Assembly (NCBI GenBank): GCA_963556145.1
Contig: OY744464.1
Span: 4,960,001 to 5,024,000 of the forward strand
Origin: Hygrocybe punicea
Taxonomy: Eukaryota > Basidiomycota > Agaricomycetes > Agaricales > Hygrophoraceae
DNA: 64,000 bases
Reading direction: 5' to 3'
Positions 46,637-58,863 of this stretch are shown in pieces. The position numbers and the translations under genes are program-made. The notes under the pieces were generated by a model. It was not told where the DNA came from. It made no database searches and saw only the letters and a list, made by a program, of their open reading frames with translations. How positions within the stretch are numbered: the first letter of the stretch is position 1; every line of letters begins with the position of its first letter.

Positions 46637-48385
46637 ACAATCGAGTTGGTATATAGTTACATAATGCATTCATTATCCTAACGCCATGTAAACGCCTGCA
46701 CGTAAATGTCTGCACTGATATCATCTTGATTCCACCTGACGGGTTCGAAGTATGTCTACGACTTCTGGTAAAGGCACTCGTTAAACTTGTCCTAGTCGTG
46801 ACGAGCAACCAACCTTTATTTGTCATCCGCTCAGATCCATCAAGACCCGATTTCAGAACCACCCATCTTTGCCGAAGCGCTTGTATACTCCACAAATGTT
46901 GGAACAACTTTGCTATTTCACCCCAGACAATATTGTTATTATTTGAGACCATCTCGTGAATTCTGTCAAGGGTCTGAGTCAGAACTAATACATCAATAGG
47001 CAGGATGCGTATACCCATTTAAAAGGGTGTATGTATCCTGTTGACTCCACTTAGGTTTTTGGCCCTGACGCTGCATTGTTGTTCGTAGTTCCGTCCTAAA
47101 AATGTACCCTAAAATCAGAATGGAAGTTGAACAGGGGTAGTTCCACAACCATTTGGTGCTGCATTGCTGTCTGCTACGCTTGTATCCCATGCGTTCACTG
47201 ACATCACCCCAAGGTATAGTGAACTTAGAGTCCTGGTTGGCGCTAATCTCCAACACGATTTTAGTCAGGTCTTCTTCTTCTACCTTTGTCCACCGGCCTG
47301 GCAACGTTCTAATGCATGTCTGATAGATTACGACTGCAGTCACTTACCACTTATTCGCGTGGCGCGATGTTTGAGATGATTCCTGTAGCGGTCTCGGCAG
47401 TCTGTCTCGGACCTGCCAACCATGGTGCTGACAACGGTCCATTTTTCGCCGTGTTGCGTAACATATCTGCAATAGTGGTCAGTATATTCTAGGATACGTT
47501 GGTATCAAAGGATCTTGCCGGATCAAATCGTTATCCTCAGATTTAGTCCATGAACCCTGCTTACCCCAAGGTTGATACGCTCTGTGAACGTGATGATAAA
47601 CAGCGCCTAACGGACGCAAAGGGAGGGCAGAGGCTACACATCCAGTAAATAACGCCCCAAGGATTAAATAGCTCGTTGTCAACGTACCTATCTTAGACCA
47701 AAACATATTATTACGTGTCGTTTTAGATGTGGTGAAGATCAGTTCTGCCAACTGTTCGGAGTTGATGTTGTTCAGCTGTGATACGAACTAATCAATGTGA
47801 CAAGACGTCGAAGGTGGTCGAACCCGGGCCACCTCCTGGTATGAAGTGATCGCTTCACGCATCAAGCTATCCTCTTCCGCCGAGAACTTCCCTTGTTTGT
47901 ACACCAAACCCTCATTTTGTGCCAAATCTGCCAACTGTCGAGTAGATAACCATTTTGTCGCCAACATTTCCGCATTTTCTGGGGTATTCTGCTTTCCGAT
48001 GGCCAAAGTAGAATCCAGCGCCGATTGCTCATGACTTCCGGTCGTCTCAGACCCGGAATCTAGCATAGCAGATTAGGAATACAGCAGACAGCTAACTTGC
48101 GCCCTTACCATCGCCCAGAGTATTCACAACTTCACTGTCCATCGTATCTCTAATTTCTGCAGCAGCGGTAACGACTGCGTTAATGAACACGGCCGACTCG
48201 GATTTAGCACTGGAGTCGGATAATCGATTGGCCAGAGCCCCTTGGCCTTCCCGGGCCAATCTTGACCCCTTTGCCGGCCGCTGAATCGATCAAGTAACCG
48301 AGTCAAGGTGGGAGCAAATAACGCCGAGCCAACGGCTCACCTGCTCCGTGTCTTCTTCTCGACGATGTTTCCCCAGGGATGACAT
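46620..48385 (-). CDS. Reb1/DMTF1-type Myb DNA-binding protein (copy 1)
   Basis: Start MSSLGKHRREEDTEQ at 48,385, then an intron and RPAKGSRLAREGQGALANRL, an Ala/Glu-rich region, and four or five Myb/SANT-like repeats. These include GKFSAEEDSLMREAITSY (~47,880), WGKQGSWTKSEDNDLI (~47,550), GEKWTVVSTMVGRSETDCRD then RYRNHLKH (~47,420), GRWTKVEEEDLTKIVLEI with IPWGDVSERMGYKRSRQQC (~47,200), and PKWSQQDTYTLLN with NIVWGEIAKLFQHLWSIQAL (~46,900). Tandem repeats with long inserts are typical of Reb1 and Pol I terminators (Ttf1/Dmtf1), which bind rDNA or promoters. Whether this is the rDNA factor or a diverged paralogue cannot be told here. About six exons. Divergent from 48,651. Confidence 0.78.
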
Positions 48386-48650
48386 TTCCGAGTGCATAGC
48401 GAACTTGAAAGCGAACTTTGAAGGATTTGTGAGTAGCAATTTCATCAGTACTGACTCTCACTTCTTTTTTTGCAAAATGTATTTGAGAACACCTGACAAC
48501 CTTCGCATACACTTCAAAAGACCAAGGCTATCTACTACAGTATTATCGACTTCGGAAGAAAAGAGACAAATGTGGCTGTGACCCTTGTTGGCCAGCTTTA
48601 TGGAGCCCGTCTTGAGGGCAGTTTAAAACTGTCAGCCCGAACCGGGAACA
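48386..48650. promoter_or_regulatory. Divergent promoter between Myb gene and coiled-coil gene
   Basis: 265 bp between two start codons. Small frames cross it but none has supporting features; no TATA box apparent. Confidence 0.4.
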
Positions 48651-49241
48651 ATGGATACTCCTATCATGATGCCTATGGATACTCCGATGTCCTCCGAGTC
48701 AAAGGAATCCAACACGAACATGAATCCTCACCAGGAGTTCATGGATTTCTCTATCGTAACGCACTATCCACCATCATCCTCTGAGACTCGGAATCTAACA
48801 TTCCCGCCCTAGTATCTAGTCAATTCCCACTATACTACACGATCCATGGAGTTTTGGCAATCCGTTGTCGAGTACAATGAAATGTTGGGCAAGTTACTTG
48901 AAGCTGAGGATGTGTTTTTGCGGCAGAGGTACGCCGTGATCAAGAAGGAATGCCAGCTCATCAACAAGGAGTTGGAGTATCTTACCGAGGGCAAGATACA
49001 GCAACATCATAACATATCCCTGGCTTGCGCCAGGATGCAGCGCCGGGATTCAACAACATCTCCCCTTTTCCCACCCCATCTCGCTCCCATAATGCAGCTG
49101 GGGCCCGCAGAAAGGTTACGCTTACTCAAACGGAGCCAAGCCGACCAGGCTCGCGACGCCGAAGAAAGAGCGAGGCATAAGGGTCAAACTGGGTCAGAGA
49201 ACATGGAAAATGCGGGCAATTTTCCGGAAGTCAGGTTGTAG
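48651..49241 (+). CDS. Small coiled-coil protein, unknown (copy 1)
   Basis: Start MDTPIMMPMDTPMSSESKES, a Met/Pro/Ser-rich head. An in-frame TAG at 48,810-48,812 is removed by a 57-bp intron 48,756-48,812 (GTAACG ... CTAAC ... CCCTAG), leaving the frame open. It continues SMEFWQSVVEYNEMLGKLLE, AVIKKECQLINKELEYLTEG (coiled coil) and a basic tail LLKRSQADQARDAEERARHK, ending VRL. About 178 residues. No known domain. Tail to tail with the SPT5-like gene. Confidence 0.6.
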
Positions 49242-49414
49242 GAGTCTGCGAGCCTATCTTTTTACTTTTTTAATGTATCACAATAACACACTATTTATTA
49301 TAAAGGTTACCGGGATTCTAATCAAGCACTTAAGTTTTTGTGCAAGCATAAGTGTACACGGTCGTAAGATGGCAACAAATAGTGCATGATTTGCGAGTAA
49401 TAGTATGTATCCTA

Positions 49415-52043
49415 TTAAAGCTTCAAGCTGCAAACAGCCAACTGTTGGCGAGGCACTTTGCAAAAAGGACTCTGACGACCAGAAGTCGTATTCAAGTCGA
49501 GGCCGCAAAGTGTGAGAATCCATTCACATTCTTTGGCCTGCAAAACGGCGGCTACTTTCCCTACATCATCACCAGCAATAATGACCACTATTTCACCAAC
49601 CCCATCAGGGTGAACGGGAACGAGCAAACGCAGTGGGACTAACATGGTGCGGGGAACCCTGCTCAACAATTTGACATTGATTGCTGGAGGGTCGCCTGTG
49701 ACCGGAGTGCCCAGCGTATATGCAACCTTGTTCTCGTGGGTGCCATTTTCCCAGCTACAATCCGGCGTTCTGGATCCAACGATGCGCACTTTAATAGACT
49801 TTCCACGTAAGTGTTCTGTCGCAAGCCAATGTTCCGCAGGACCTGCGTGAGTAAGCCTGCGTCAAAAACAGGGGGGACAGGAAACGGGAAGCCTTATACT
49901 AGATAATAGGGCCTGGGGAGGTGTTTCATCACGGTATTCTGGTGCATCAAGCCCTTGTTGTGCGTCTCGTAAATGCAGATCTTGACCGGAAGCCGTGTTC
50001 CTGGGCGTCAACTCTGGAATGAATGCCGACATCTCATTTAGACATAGAGGCGGCCGTGGGGTTCGAGAGGAAGGATCCCAAGCCGGTGTCTGAGAATTAG
50101 ACGAATCCTGCGCAGGCGTTGACAGGATAATCGAATCGGAAACAGCTGGCGACAGCAATTTCAAGTTGCTCGCGAGGATCTCTGGCTGGTGGGAAAGTGG
50201 CAGCCGAGTACTGCGTAATTCGGAGGTGCTCAGAATCAGGACAGTTACGGTTGGACAAATAAGAAAAATTTACTATTTATCAGCCAGAAAGTCTCCCCTG
50301 ATTTGCGCAATCTTGCCGGTAGCTTCTAGATAGACACTGTACGTCTCGAGGTATGCATGACGGTCTTGAATTATCCCATAGTACCCTCTATAGCGGTGTG
50401 CTTTCACGACGAGAACATGTCTGCCGGCCATTGGATCTCTGCCCCGCACAAGACCCCGAGCCACTTCAAATTCACACCCCTTAGATTGTTCTCTGACATA
50501 GGCCTCTGGCAATGAGATCCGACAATCTGCTTGAGCAAAGTCCACGTTGAGGGTATGTACCTGGAAGTCATACAGACTCGGAGGAGAGGGATCCTGCAGT
50601 AAAACAGTATAAGCTGCCATGGCAGGGTAAATGACATCACAAACCTCCGAATAGCTTGACCATGAATGATCAGAGAGGACTTTCAGCATGCTATCGCAAA
50701 TCCCCAGTACATAACCGCGGCTTCCTGCCCAAAAGCCATCCCGCACCTCCACATAATCTCCAACTTTGAAGCTTTTGCTAACCTGACACGCTAGCAAGTC
50801 AAGCAAAGGCTCGTCTTCGAAGGTAATTCTGGCATCAGGCTCCTTCCGTAGTTGGACTTGCACAGTATTTTCATGCTTGTCAACTATGGTACCGAGGAAA
50901 CCCTTCTGCTCCCCACTGATGACCCTGACGCGATCGTTAATGCATAGAGTAGCAGCAGCATAGTCAGTATTCCATCTATGCTTGAGTGCTTTGTCGAATC
51001 CCAGACTCTCGCTGAAGAGTCTGAGTTCTTCATAAGTTGGATGTACATTTTTTGTGGTCAAATCATTAAGGGCGAGCACTCGTTCCAATAGACCATGCTT
51101 GAAAACTTTGCCTTGGAATTTGAAACGATCAATCCGTTGCTGAACGGTGTCCGGGCCAAAAACCGTGCGAGCCCGGTCGGGATCGAAGAGTGACTGGTCA
51201 GAACGAGTGTAGCGCGTGCGCTTGGTATCAGAATAAGAGAGGCGGGGTATCACCCACAATCTCACCCTCGAGGTAAACGAGTCCATGTCAGTGACAAAAC
51301 CGAGGTCCTTTTTATACGTGCCTTTCTTAATGCGCACCCAATGACCAAATGCGACCACGTCCGTGTTTCGCATTTCCAGGAGTTGTACACGCTCAGAAAT
51401 CGGCACAAGCATGATTTCCTCGTTCAGAAAGACAGTGTGCACATTTCGAAAGGCGCGCTGGATGTCTACCCTAGCAGGGGCTTCTACGTATATCGTTCCA
51501 GGGATGGAGGGTTGTGAGAAAGCAGAAACAATCTTGAAGTTCTGGACGCGTCGACTTTGTCGAAGTACAAGTTCAAGACAGTCCGATTCAAAGCCGTGCT
51601 GAAGATGTTGGATCAACCAATAGCATCGCAAGAGAGGATTCGCTTACCTTCACCCTGACACGCCAAAGGCTCACGTCCCCGGGCATCGGTTTACGGAAAG
51701 CCGGCGGTTCATTGCTTGAACAATCACTCGGGTGGATGGTTAATCGTGGTAGATGCCGCTCCCGGTTTATCATGATGTGTGCCTGAGTTGACAGTTCAAC
51801 GTGTTCCTCACGAGCAAGTTGCCAGTGATTGTCCCGGGGGTGACGATGACTCCTTGTGTACGGAAAGTCGTGATCGAGTGGTAAAGTCACGCTTTGATCA
51901 TCTGAGTCGTCCCCCGAGACGAAATCTGTATGAACAGGTGCGTGATTCGGACTTGAAGGGAAGGGGAGATACAGCAACAACTTACCATGAAGGCTTCCGT
52001 CGTCATGCTCATCCGAGTTGTCGCTGCGAACATCGGCTTCCAA
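49415..52043 (-). CDS. SPT5-like NGN/KOW-domain protein (copy 1)
   Basis: Start MEADVRSDNSDEHDDGSLHG (52,043), an acidic head. Intron about 51,651-51,602 joins GDVSLWRVRVK to HGFESDCLELVLRQSRR. An NGN domain follows (IVSAFSQPSIPGTIYVEAPA, VFLNEEIMLVPISERVQLL), then KOW modules: FGHWVRIKKGTYKKDLGFVT, INDRVRVISGEQKGFLGTIV, VGDYVEVRDGFWAGSRGYVL, and RHVLVVKAHRYRGYYGIIQD near 50,380. After ~50,270 a Pro/Ser-rich exon and a C-terminal KOW-like segment GVGEIVVIIAGDDVGKVAAV follow, to 49,415. True SPT5 (DSIF) is ~1,000 residues with a repeat tail that is absent here, so this looks like a diverged paralogue, a type I know as common in mushroom genomes. Role in Pol II elongation is not established. 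Confidence 0.8.
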
Positions 52044-52324
52044 GTCCAGGAAAGTGGATACCTATTGCCACCGTAGAACTTGGGGAATATAATAATAACA
52101 CATTCTCAACTCTTACCGTCAGTCGTCGTTTCTTCAAGTTTAACATGATGCCACACTTGATGCCACATGCGAATATCAAACTTTATGATCAGGAAGAATC
52201 CGAGTCCAATACAACAACGTCAACATGTACAATCAAGTGTTAAAAGAGATCGCGACAGTAATTTCTTGTTAAGCATAAATATATAAATTCATGGGATGAA
52301 AACCGGCAAAAAAATCACCTTGAT

Positions 52325-52865
52325 TTAGTCCAGGATGATACCCAAATGGTCAGCAATTTGTTGTCTTCGGGCAGCTACTGTGGGAGCAGGGTGCTGGGGT
52401 AGCAACGGGAGGTTAAGATGGGTTGCGGCCGCGATGCAGTTCGCAGCTGGGGACGAGTCATTATCTCCTGTATTTTCTAAATAGATTACATACACGTGAA
52501 GCCAATTAATTCCTCACGAGTCTTCGGCGCTGGTGGTTGGAGTAGTCCATGTAGGCCACGCAGTGGGGCACTCCGACCCGCACTGGAATTGGCAAGTCGC
52601 ATGGGCAGGCTATGGCATTTGTGAGATATGCGAACATTACAAGAAACTGAATTTACGTTTGGTCAATCCTGTCGACTGTGGCCTTGACACCGTCAACTTT
52701 GGTCTTGATAGCGTCAACTTTCTTGCTTAGTTGTTTGATAAGGTCTGATAACTCCCGAATGTTGTCCCCAGGAGGTGGGATGTTCGGAATGCGCTCAACT
52801 TCCGTAATTACATCTCGGAGACCATTAGCCAGTCGGAGGAAATCGGGTTGCAAAACGTCAGCCAT
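52325..52865 (-). CDS. Small helical protein related to passenger gene 1 (copy 1)
   Basis: Three exons. MADVLQPDFLRLANGLRDVI with IRELSDLIKQLSKKVDAIKT and KVDGVKATVDRIDQT forms a coiled coil. Then RLANSSAGRSAPLRG with APKTREELI, then LNLPLLPQHPAPTVAARRQQ and IADHLGIILD, stop at 52,325. The C-terminal LPxLPxxP...RRxQIAxxLGI motif is shared with the gene at 3,110-3,860 inside the Tc1/mariner-like transposon. Unnamed repeated family; function unknown. ATG at 52,865 chosen; two codons upstream (MT) is equally possible. Confidence 0.65.
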
Positions 52866-53421
52866 CGTCAAGGTGTTACAAAAAAAAAAAAACAGGGCAA
52901 GGGGTAAGTGAATTCACTCTCCGCTCGAAATGCCAGCAAGCATGAATTCGACGGGACTCAACAACGACACGATATTTTGAAAAGAAAACAAAGATGCCAG
53001 GCTATTGGCTGGACATGAATAATATTGTAAAGCAAGAATGGGAATAATGGTATAAGAATTGGAGTGAGCATCAAAACAGATGTTTGACGGTGATCGCTTC
53101 TTAAAGTTAAATTACATAACGAACGACCCTAAAGGGACAATGTATATAAGTCGCCGAGTTCTGCCCTCACAACTTCCGCTTCCCCGATCAGTAGCCCCCC
53201 ATCATGAACGCCATAGCTAAAAAATTCCATGCTTAATAAGCAGTGTCGCTTCTCTCCATTCAAACCGCCCTAGACAGTCATTGTATATAAGTCACCGAAT
53301 TCCGCCATCGCATCCGCGATCTTTGCCCTTCCGTAATAGTTAATAAAATAATGAATAAATAATCAATGTTGGAAAAGATATAAATTGCGGAGCGATGATT
53401 TAGACTGACATTTGCTGGAGG
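52866..53421. other. Intergenic region with poly-A run and small repeats
   Basis: 13-A run at ~52,879-52,891, then non-coding sequence. The phrase TGTATATAAGTCRCCGARTTC occurs twice (~53,141 and ~53,283), a ~142-bp-spaced repeat possibly including promoter elements (TATATAAG) of the gene at 53,422. Confidence 0.5.
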
Positions 53422-54382
53422 ATGGCTGACGACTTAGATAACTGTGGTGAAGGTTTGTTCTTCCACATTCCGAGTCTACGAGACCGACCGACAATTTATT
53501 GCAGAGTCCATCCCAAATTTCCCATTCATTTTCCCGCCCTTATCCTTACCGCCCTGTATCGCATCACTTCGTGGTAAGTTGTGTTATCTAAATTCAAGTG
53601 ATGACTTGATATTTCATTGCGGCAGACCCGACACCCGACACCTCGCCTTTGGTCCCAGCAGGCGAAACCAGGGATTCGATCTTCGAAAGACTCGACCTGT
53701 CCTTGCTTATACCCAGTCCTCCGCCATTCTCTCAGTTAACGCCAAACGCCATAAGCTGCGAATACCTACTGGAATGGCATAAAATTCTTAGCTCTGCTCG
53801 AAGCCACTACAATATCGGGGTACCGCTGAGGCCGTTGTGGTGCGGCCACAAACGTCTTTTCGGAAGACAAGAAATTTGGGCCGTTGCAATTCTCATGCGT
53901 AACATCTATGGGCAATTTTGGCAACCGGAACTCTGTACGTTCCGTAGTAATTGTTGTGCCATTGCTCATCAACCACAACAGCGGGCATTTTGGCTTCAAC
54001 GGGCGAATATTTTGCATTCGGGACATTGGAAGACCCCCACCCCTCCTTTCTGGACTTTGTAAGTGCGCTATTATTACTTTTGCCATACATTCTCATTATC
54101 TTTCTAGGTTATCCAAGACCATGAACTTATGGTAGAACAACTCAAACAAAACGTCCTCGCGACGATTATCCCTCGAGTTCACAGCGGGCGGTACGGACCG
54201 GTCAGGAAATTGTTGAAATACGTGAAGTCCAATCAGATCTGGAACCTCCCGGCTTGGGAGGTAAGTTTTTTTAATTACTCATGGAACAATTTTTTCTCAA
54301 CTGTGTACGGTGCAGCATGGCGTCGATATCCTCTTCGGGGGATTGATTATGGCCGATTTAATGAGGGATGTATTTCTTGGCT
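53422..54382 (+). CDS. Unknown mushroom-type protein, truncated by the assembly gap (copy 1)
   Basis: Start MADDLDNCGE, then short introns: 53,452-53,502 to IPNFPFIFPPLSLPPCIASL, and ~53,575-53,625 to PDTSPLVPAGETRDSIFERL with DLSLLIPSPPPFSQLTP and CEYLLEWHKI. The next blocks read TNVFSEDKKFGPLQFSCVTS, VRSVVIVVPLLINHNSGHFG with FNGRIFCIRDIGRPPPLLS, then VIQDHELMVEQLKQNVLATI with IPRVHSGRYGPVRKLL, and HGVDILFGGLIMADLMRDVF, where the Ns begin. I do not recognise the family. The spliced order looks intact up to the gap. Confidence 0.55.
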
Positions 54383-54482
54383 NNNNNNNNNNNNNNNNNN
54401 NNNNNNNNNNNNNNNNNNNNNNNNNNNNNNNNNNNNNNNNNNNNNNNNNNNNNNNNNNNNNNNNNNNNNNNNNNNNNNNNNN
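54383..54482. other. Assembly gap, exactly 100 N
   Basis: A round 100-N run is the usual placeholder for a gap of unknown size between joined contigs. The sequence after it restarts at a point already seen at 44,005. Confidence 0.98.
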
Positions 54483-54726
54483 GTGCTGATTCTGTCAACC
54501 ATGACACACAAGCAGCAGCTTCATCACAATTTCCAAACTAGGCTCAAAGATCAGCAAGCGACAAGCATTGATAAGATGATAGCAGATGGTCTTAGTGATG
54601 GATTTTGTTAGACGCATCATAATCGTCATGGTTGTTGCCGGCGTAACAGTCTGATAATGCCAAGCAAAATGGAAGCGGGACCGAGGAAATATAATATATT
54701 AACGAGAAAGCGAATGACACGTAGAG

Positions 54727-56224
54727 CTAATATGCCTGGGGTTCACCAGCTTCATACGCCGAAGCCAGGTTTTCCTTGTAAGCGCGCCTCTTCTCCTTGA
54801 TGCGACACAAAGCACTACCCTCAACTGGTACTCTAGCTTCCGAGAATGAATGTGGGAAGATTTTGCTACATAAAGATTAACAGTGAGAAGCATCATTTAC
54901 AAACGGTGAATGACTTACCGGTTCCACCAGGTGAGGAGTTCCTCGACTTCTTCCTTCTCCTCGACATCCTCAAGGAGATCTAAGAGACTGTTGTAGAATG
55001 TCTCGGAATCCGTGACCGTATCGGTGCGAGAGAAAGTGCTTGTGGAACTTAGAGCAAAGCGGACCTGAATAATTATGAGAAGTAATCGTTTCTAACATCT
55101 GACAGCAGTACGAACCTGAGTAGCGATGTAAACCAAGGATGCTTTCGTCACACACGTCATACCATGAATTCGGGCATTTCCCGACCGCGTCGCTTTCGGT
55201 TCCTCGTCATCGACCGAGCTCGGCGACGTGAAGACGTGTTTGAATCCCTATGTATCTTCAAATAGGACGAAGGGATTTCATGAGATATTACGAACCGTGA
55301 CTAAAAGCTGACTTCTCATTAAACCGTTCCAAGGGTCCTCTGGATCATAGGCGAGGTCTGCGTAAAGGAAGATGGGCCACTGATCACCACGGACGTGCAT
55401 CTCGCCGCTACGAAGCTTCTCTTTAATACTGTACAAGATGTAGGGATTTCTTTTAATTTATAATAAAAGGAAGGAAAACATGACGTACTGGGGCAAAGAC
55501 CAATCTACTCCTGCAGGACAAAGGAGCGCACCGGTCTTCTCATGATGAAATCCACGTGTTGTCTTTATCTTACGACTGAGAGGAGGTTCAAGAGTCGGCC
55601 CGGGAAGCGTAATCCAGTCAATGATGGCGGACTTCATGCCTTTTGTGTCATCGGCACGGGCCCCGCTGACGCCTTTTCCTAGCTGAATGAAGAGATGTAC
55701 AAGGAAGAAGTAAAAATACATTGAACGACTCACTAGGCCAGACAAGAGCTCGATCTCTTCTTCGGAGGATTCCAGAAGTCGTTTCTCAAGATCAGGACAC
55801 ACCCTGAGCAGATCCTCGAACACTCGATGTTCGCGACGTTCCCTGCAGAAGACCCAAAATTGCACCATGGGGTTACAACGTGATAATAATATGTGCTTAC
55901 TTCTGCGTTAAAGACTCGATGTCCACAGGCTCCGATTCACCCATGCGAGTCAAGCCGTTTGTAATAAGAACATTCACGTTGCAGAAAGTGTGGACGACTC
56001 GACCGAAATGGCGTCCGTGGTGCACAAGGGGGTCGGTAATGGTCCTACTCATTGAAGTTAGCAATTTGAGGAGTACCTGAAGAGAAGGGGAATCACGGTC
56101 GTTTCCTAGAGCCAAGCTGCAACGCATCGTCGCGCGTCCGTCGACCAGTGGATAGTGCAGGGTCGGACTGTGCGGGTTCAGACATTGGACGTTAAGGTCA
56201 AGACGATAAAGGAGAATGGTTTGT
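54727..56224 (-). CDS. DUF6698-like protein (copy 2)
   Basis: Same sequence as 44,249-45,746, including the GARADDTK and RGFHHEKTG blocks and the acidic DVEEKEEVEELL segment. The first exon is unresolved as in copy 1. If the duplication is an assembly artefact this is the same locus counted twice. Confidence 0.68.
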
Positions 56225-56550
56225 CTGGTATGATTTTATATGAAGACTGGTGGCGGAGATAGACTGGGTATGAATTGTGTATGCATACGGCTTGTAAATG
56301 GGTATCATCTGCAATAACTGTCGATTGACCGGTCCCCAAATAGATCATAATTAGGATACCGGCCAGTAGAAGTAGAACGAACCGACCGTTTTTGTTAGCC
56401 GGCATATTATAATGGGCTGCGGTTGCAGAACTAGCGCGAGAAAATGACACAACATTTTGACCGGGCTGGCAACGTGATTAATAACTGAGTTTATAATCAA
56501 TTTCTGCGGCCAAACCAGATATTCGAAGAAAACTACATCACTGTCAATCA

Positions 56551-57114
56551 TGTCCACTCGTCAGCGAAAAGGTAGCCAATCAAGGAAGCACCCCCGGGCC
56601 ATTGATGAGGTCGAAGTCATTATCCGGTATGAAAAAATAATCCAACTAACTTGACTCTGAAGCTAAGTTAAAACATCTAGAAGTACTAGGGGCAAACGGA
56701 CGTACCGTTTATTGGAGGAGGAAGACCTGGAGGACGAGAATGATTCGCTAGATTCTGACAACATCGGCAAGCAAATGTTTTCTCACCTTTAGTGTGTCTC
56801 ATACCACAGTACAGATCGTGACGCCATGATCCGGTTGCGAGACCGTCTTTTGAGGGCAGAAGAAGAACTGTTGACCGCACGCTGCAGCATTTCCGAGTTG
56901 ACATTGAAGAACATGCAATACGCGGCCGAACTGAAGAGGGAACGTTACATCAACGAGATTGCTCAGCAGTATATTCCAGAGGATATGCTTGCCGAATATT
57001 ATGCGGAGTACCCGAAAAATCAGCCTACATGGACGTCGTCATCACCTGCGCCTCGTAAGTTGTAGAATTCGTTGTTCAACATTGCTTGATTTTGCATCTA
57101 GGTGGTGATGACTA
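56551..57114 (+). CDS. Small coiled-coil protein, unknown (copy 2)
   Basis: Repeat of 46,073-46,636, starting MSTRQRKGSQ and ending RGDD after the last short intron; no base change noticed. Confidence 0.58.
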
Positions 57115-58863
57115 ACAATCGAGTTGGTATATAGTTACATAATGCATTCATTATCCTAACGCCATGTAAACGCCTGCACGTAAATGTCTGCACTGATATC
57201 ATCTTGATTCCACCTGACGGGTTCGAAGTATGTCTACGACTTCTGGTAAAGGCACTCGTTAAACTTGTCCTAGTCGTGACGAGCAACCAACCTTTATTTG
57301 TCATCCGCTCAGATCCATCAAGACCCGATTTCAGAACCACCCATCTTTGCCGAAGCGCTTGTATACTCCACAAATGTTGGAACAACTTTGCTATTTCACC
57401 CCAGACAATATTGTTATTATTTGAGACCATCTCGTGAATTCTGTCAAGGGTCTGAGTCAGAACTAATACATCAATAGGCAGGATGCGTATACCCATTTAA
57501 AAGGGTGTATGTATCCTGTTGACTCCACTTAGGTTTTTGGCCCTGACGCTGCATTGTTGTTCGTAGTTCCGTCCTAAAAATGTACCCTAAAATCAGAATG
57601 GAAGTTGAACAGGGGTAGTTCCACAACCATTTGGTGCTGCATTGCTGTCTGCTACGCTTGTATCCCATGCGTTCACTGACATCACCCCAAGGTATAGTGA
57701 ACTTAGAGTCCTGGTTGGCGCTAATCTCCAACACGATTTTAGTCAGGTCTTCTTCTTCTACCTTTGTCCACCGGCCTGGCAACGTTCTAATGCATGTCTG
57801 ATAGATTACGACTGCAGTCACTTACCACTTATTCGCGTGGCGCGATGTTTGAGATGATTCCTGTAGCGGTCTCGGCAGTCTGTCTCGGACCTGCCAACCA
57901 TGGTGCTGACAACGGTCCATTTTTCGCCGTGTTGCGTAACATATCTGCAATAGTGGTCAGTATATTCTAGGATACGTTGGTATCAAAGGATCTTGCCGGA
58001 TCAAATCGTTATCCTCAGATTTAGTCCATGAACCCTGCTTACCCCAAGGTTGATACGCTCTGTGAACGTGATGATAAACAGCGCCTAACGGACGCAAAGG
58101 GAGGGCAGAGGCTACACATCCAGTAAATAACGCCCCAAGGATTAAATAGCTCGTTGTCAACGTACCTATCTTAGACCAAAACATATTATTACGTGTCGTT
58201 TTAGATGTGGTGAAGATCAGTTCTGCCAACTGTTCGGAGTTGATGTTGTTCAGCTGTGATACGAACTAATCAATGTGACAAGACGTCGAAGGTGGTCGAA
58301 CCCGGGCCACCTCCTGGTATGAAGTGATCGCTTCACGCATCAAGCTATCCTCTTCCGCCGAGAACTTCCCTTGTTTGTACACCAAACCCTCATTTTGTGC
58401 CAAATCTGCCAACTGTCGAGTAGATAACCATTTTGTCGCCAACATTTCCGCATTTTCTGGGGTATTCTGCTTTCCGATGGCCAAAGTAGAATCCAGCGCC
58501 GATTGCTCATGACTTCCGGTCGTCTCAGACCCGGAATCTAGCATAGCAGATTAGGAATACAGCAGACAGCTAACTTGCGCCCTTACCATCGCCCAGAGTA
58601 TTCACAACTTCACTGTCCATCGTATCTCTAATTTCTGCAGCAGCGGTAACGACTGCGTTAATGAACACGGCCGACTCGGATTTAGCACTGGAGTCGGATA
58701 ATCGATTGGCCAGAGCCCCTTGGCCTTCCCGGGCCAATCTTGACCCCTTTGCCGGCCGCTGAATCGATCAAGTAACCGAGTCAAGGTGGGAGCAAATAAC
58801 GCCGAGCCAACGGCTCACCTGCTCCGTGTCTTCTTCTCGACGATGTTTCCCCAGGGATGACAT
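57098..58863 (-). CDS. Reb1/DMTF1-type Myb DNA-binding protein (copy 2)
   Basis: Repeat of 46,620-48,385 with all Myb-type modules (GKFSAEEDSL, GSWTKSEDND, GRWTKVEEED, PKWSQQDTY). The antisense overlap with the neighbour's 3' end is also preserved. Confidence 0.76.

Larger units (their letters stand above)
44005..53521 (+). repeat. ~9.5-kb direct duplication, copy 1
   Basis: Identical, as far as I can read, to 54,483-64,000 at an offset of 10,478 bp. After a poly-A run (13 A at ~52,880 versus 14 A at ~63,358) the offset becomes 10,479. The match begins at the first base after the gap and has not ended at the window edge. Confidence 0.95.

Noticed and set aside
48756..48812. In-frame TAG separating two frames of the coiled-coil gene, looking like a recoded or read-through stop
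   Set aside because: A 57-bp GT-AG intron with a CTAAC branch site and CCCTAG acceptor spans it and keeps the frame, so ordinary splicing explains it.
51779..52243. 154-residue plus-strand frame
   Set aside because: It is antisense to the first exon of the SPT5-like gene and shows no domain, so it is a shadow frame.
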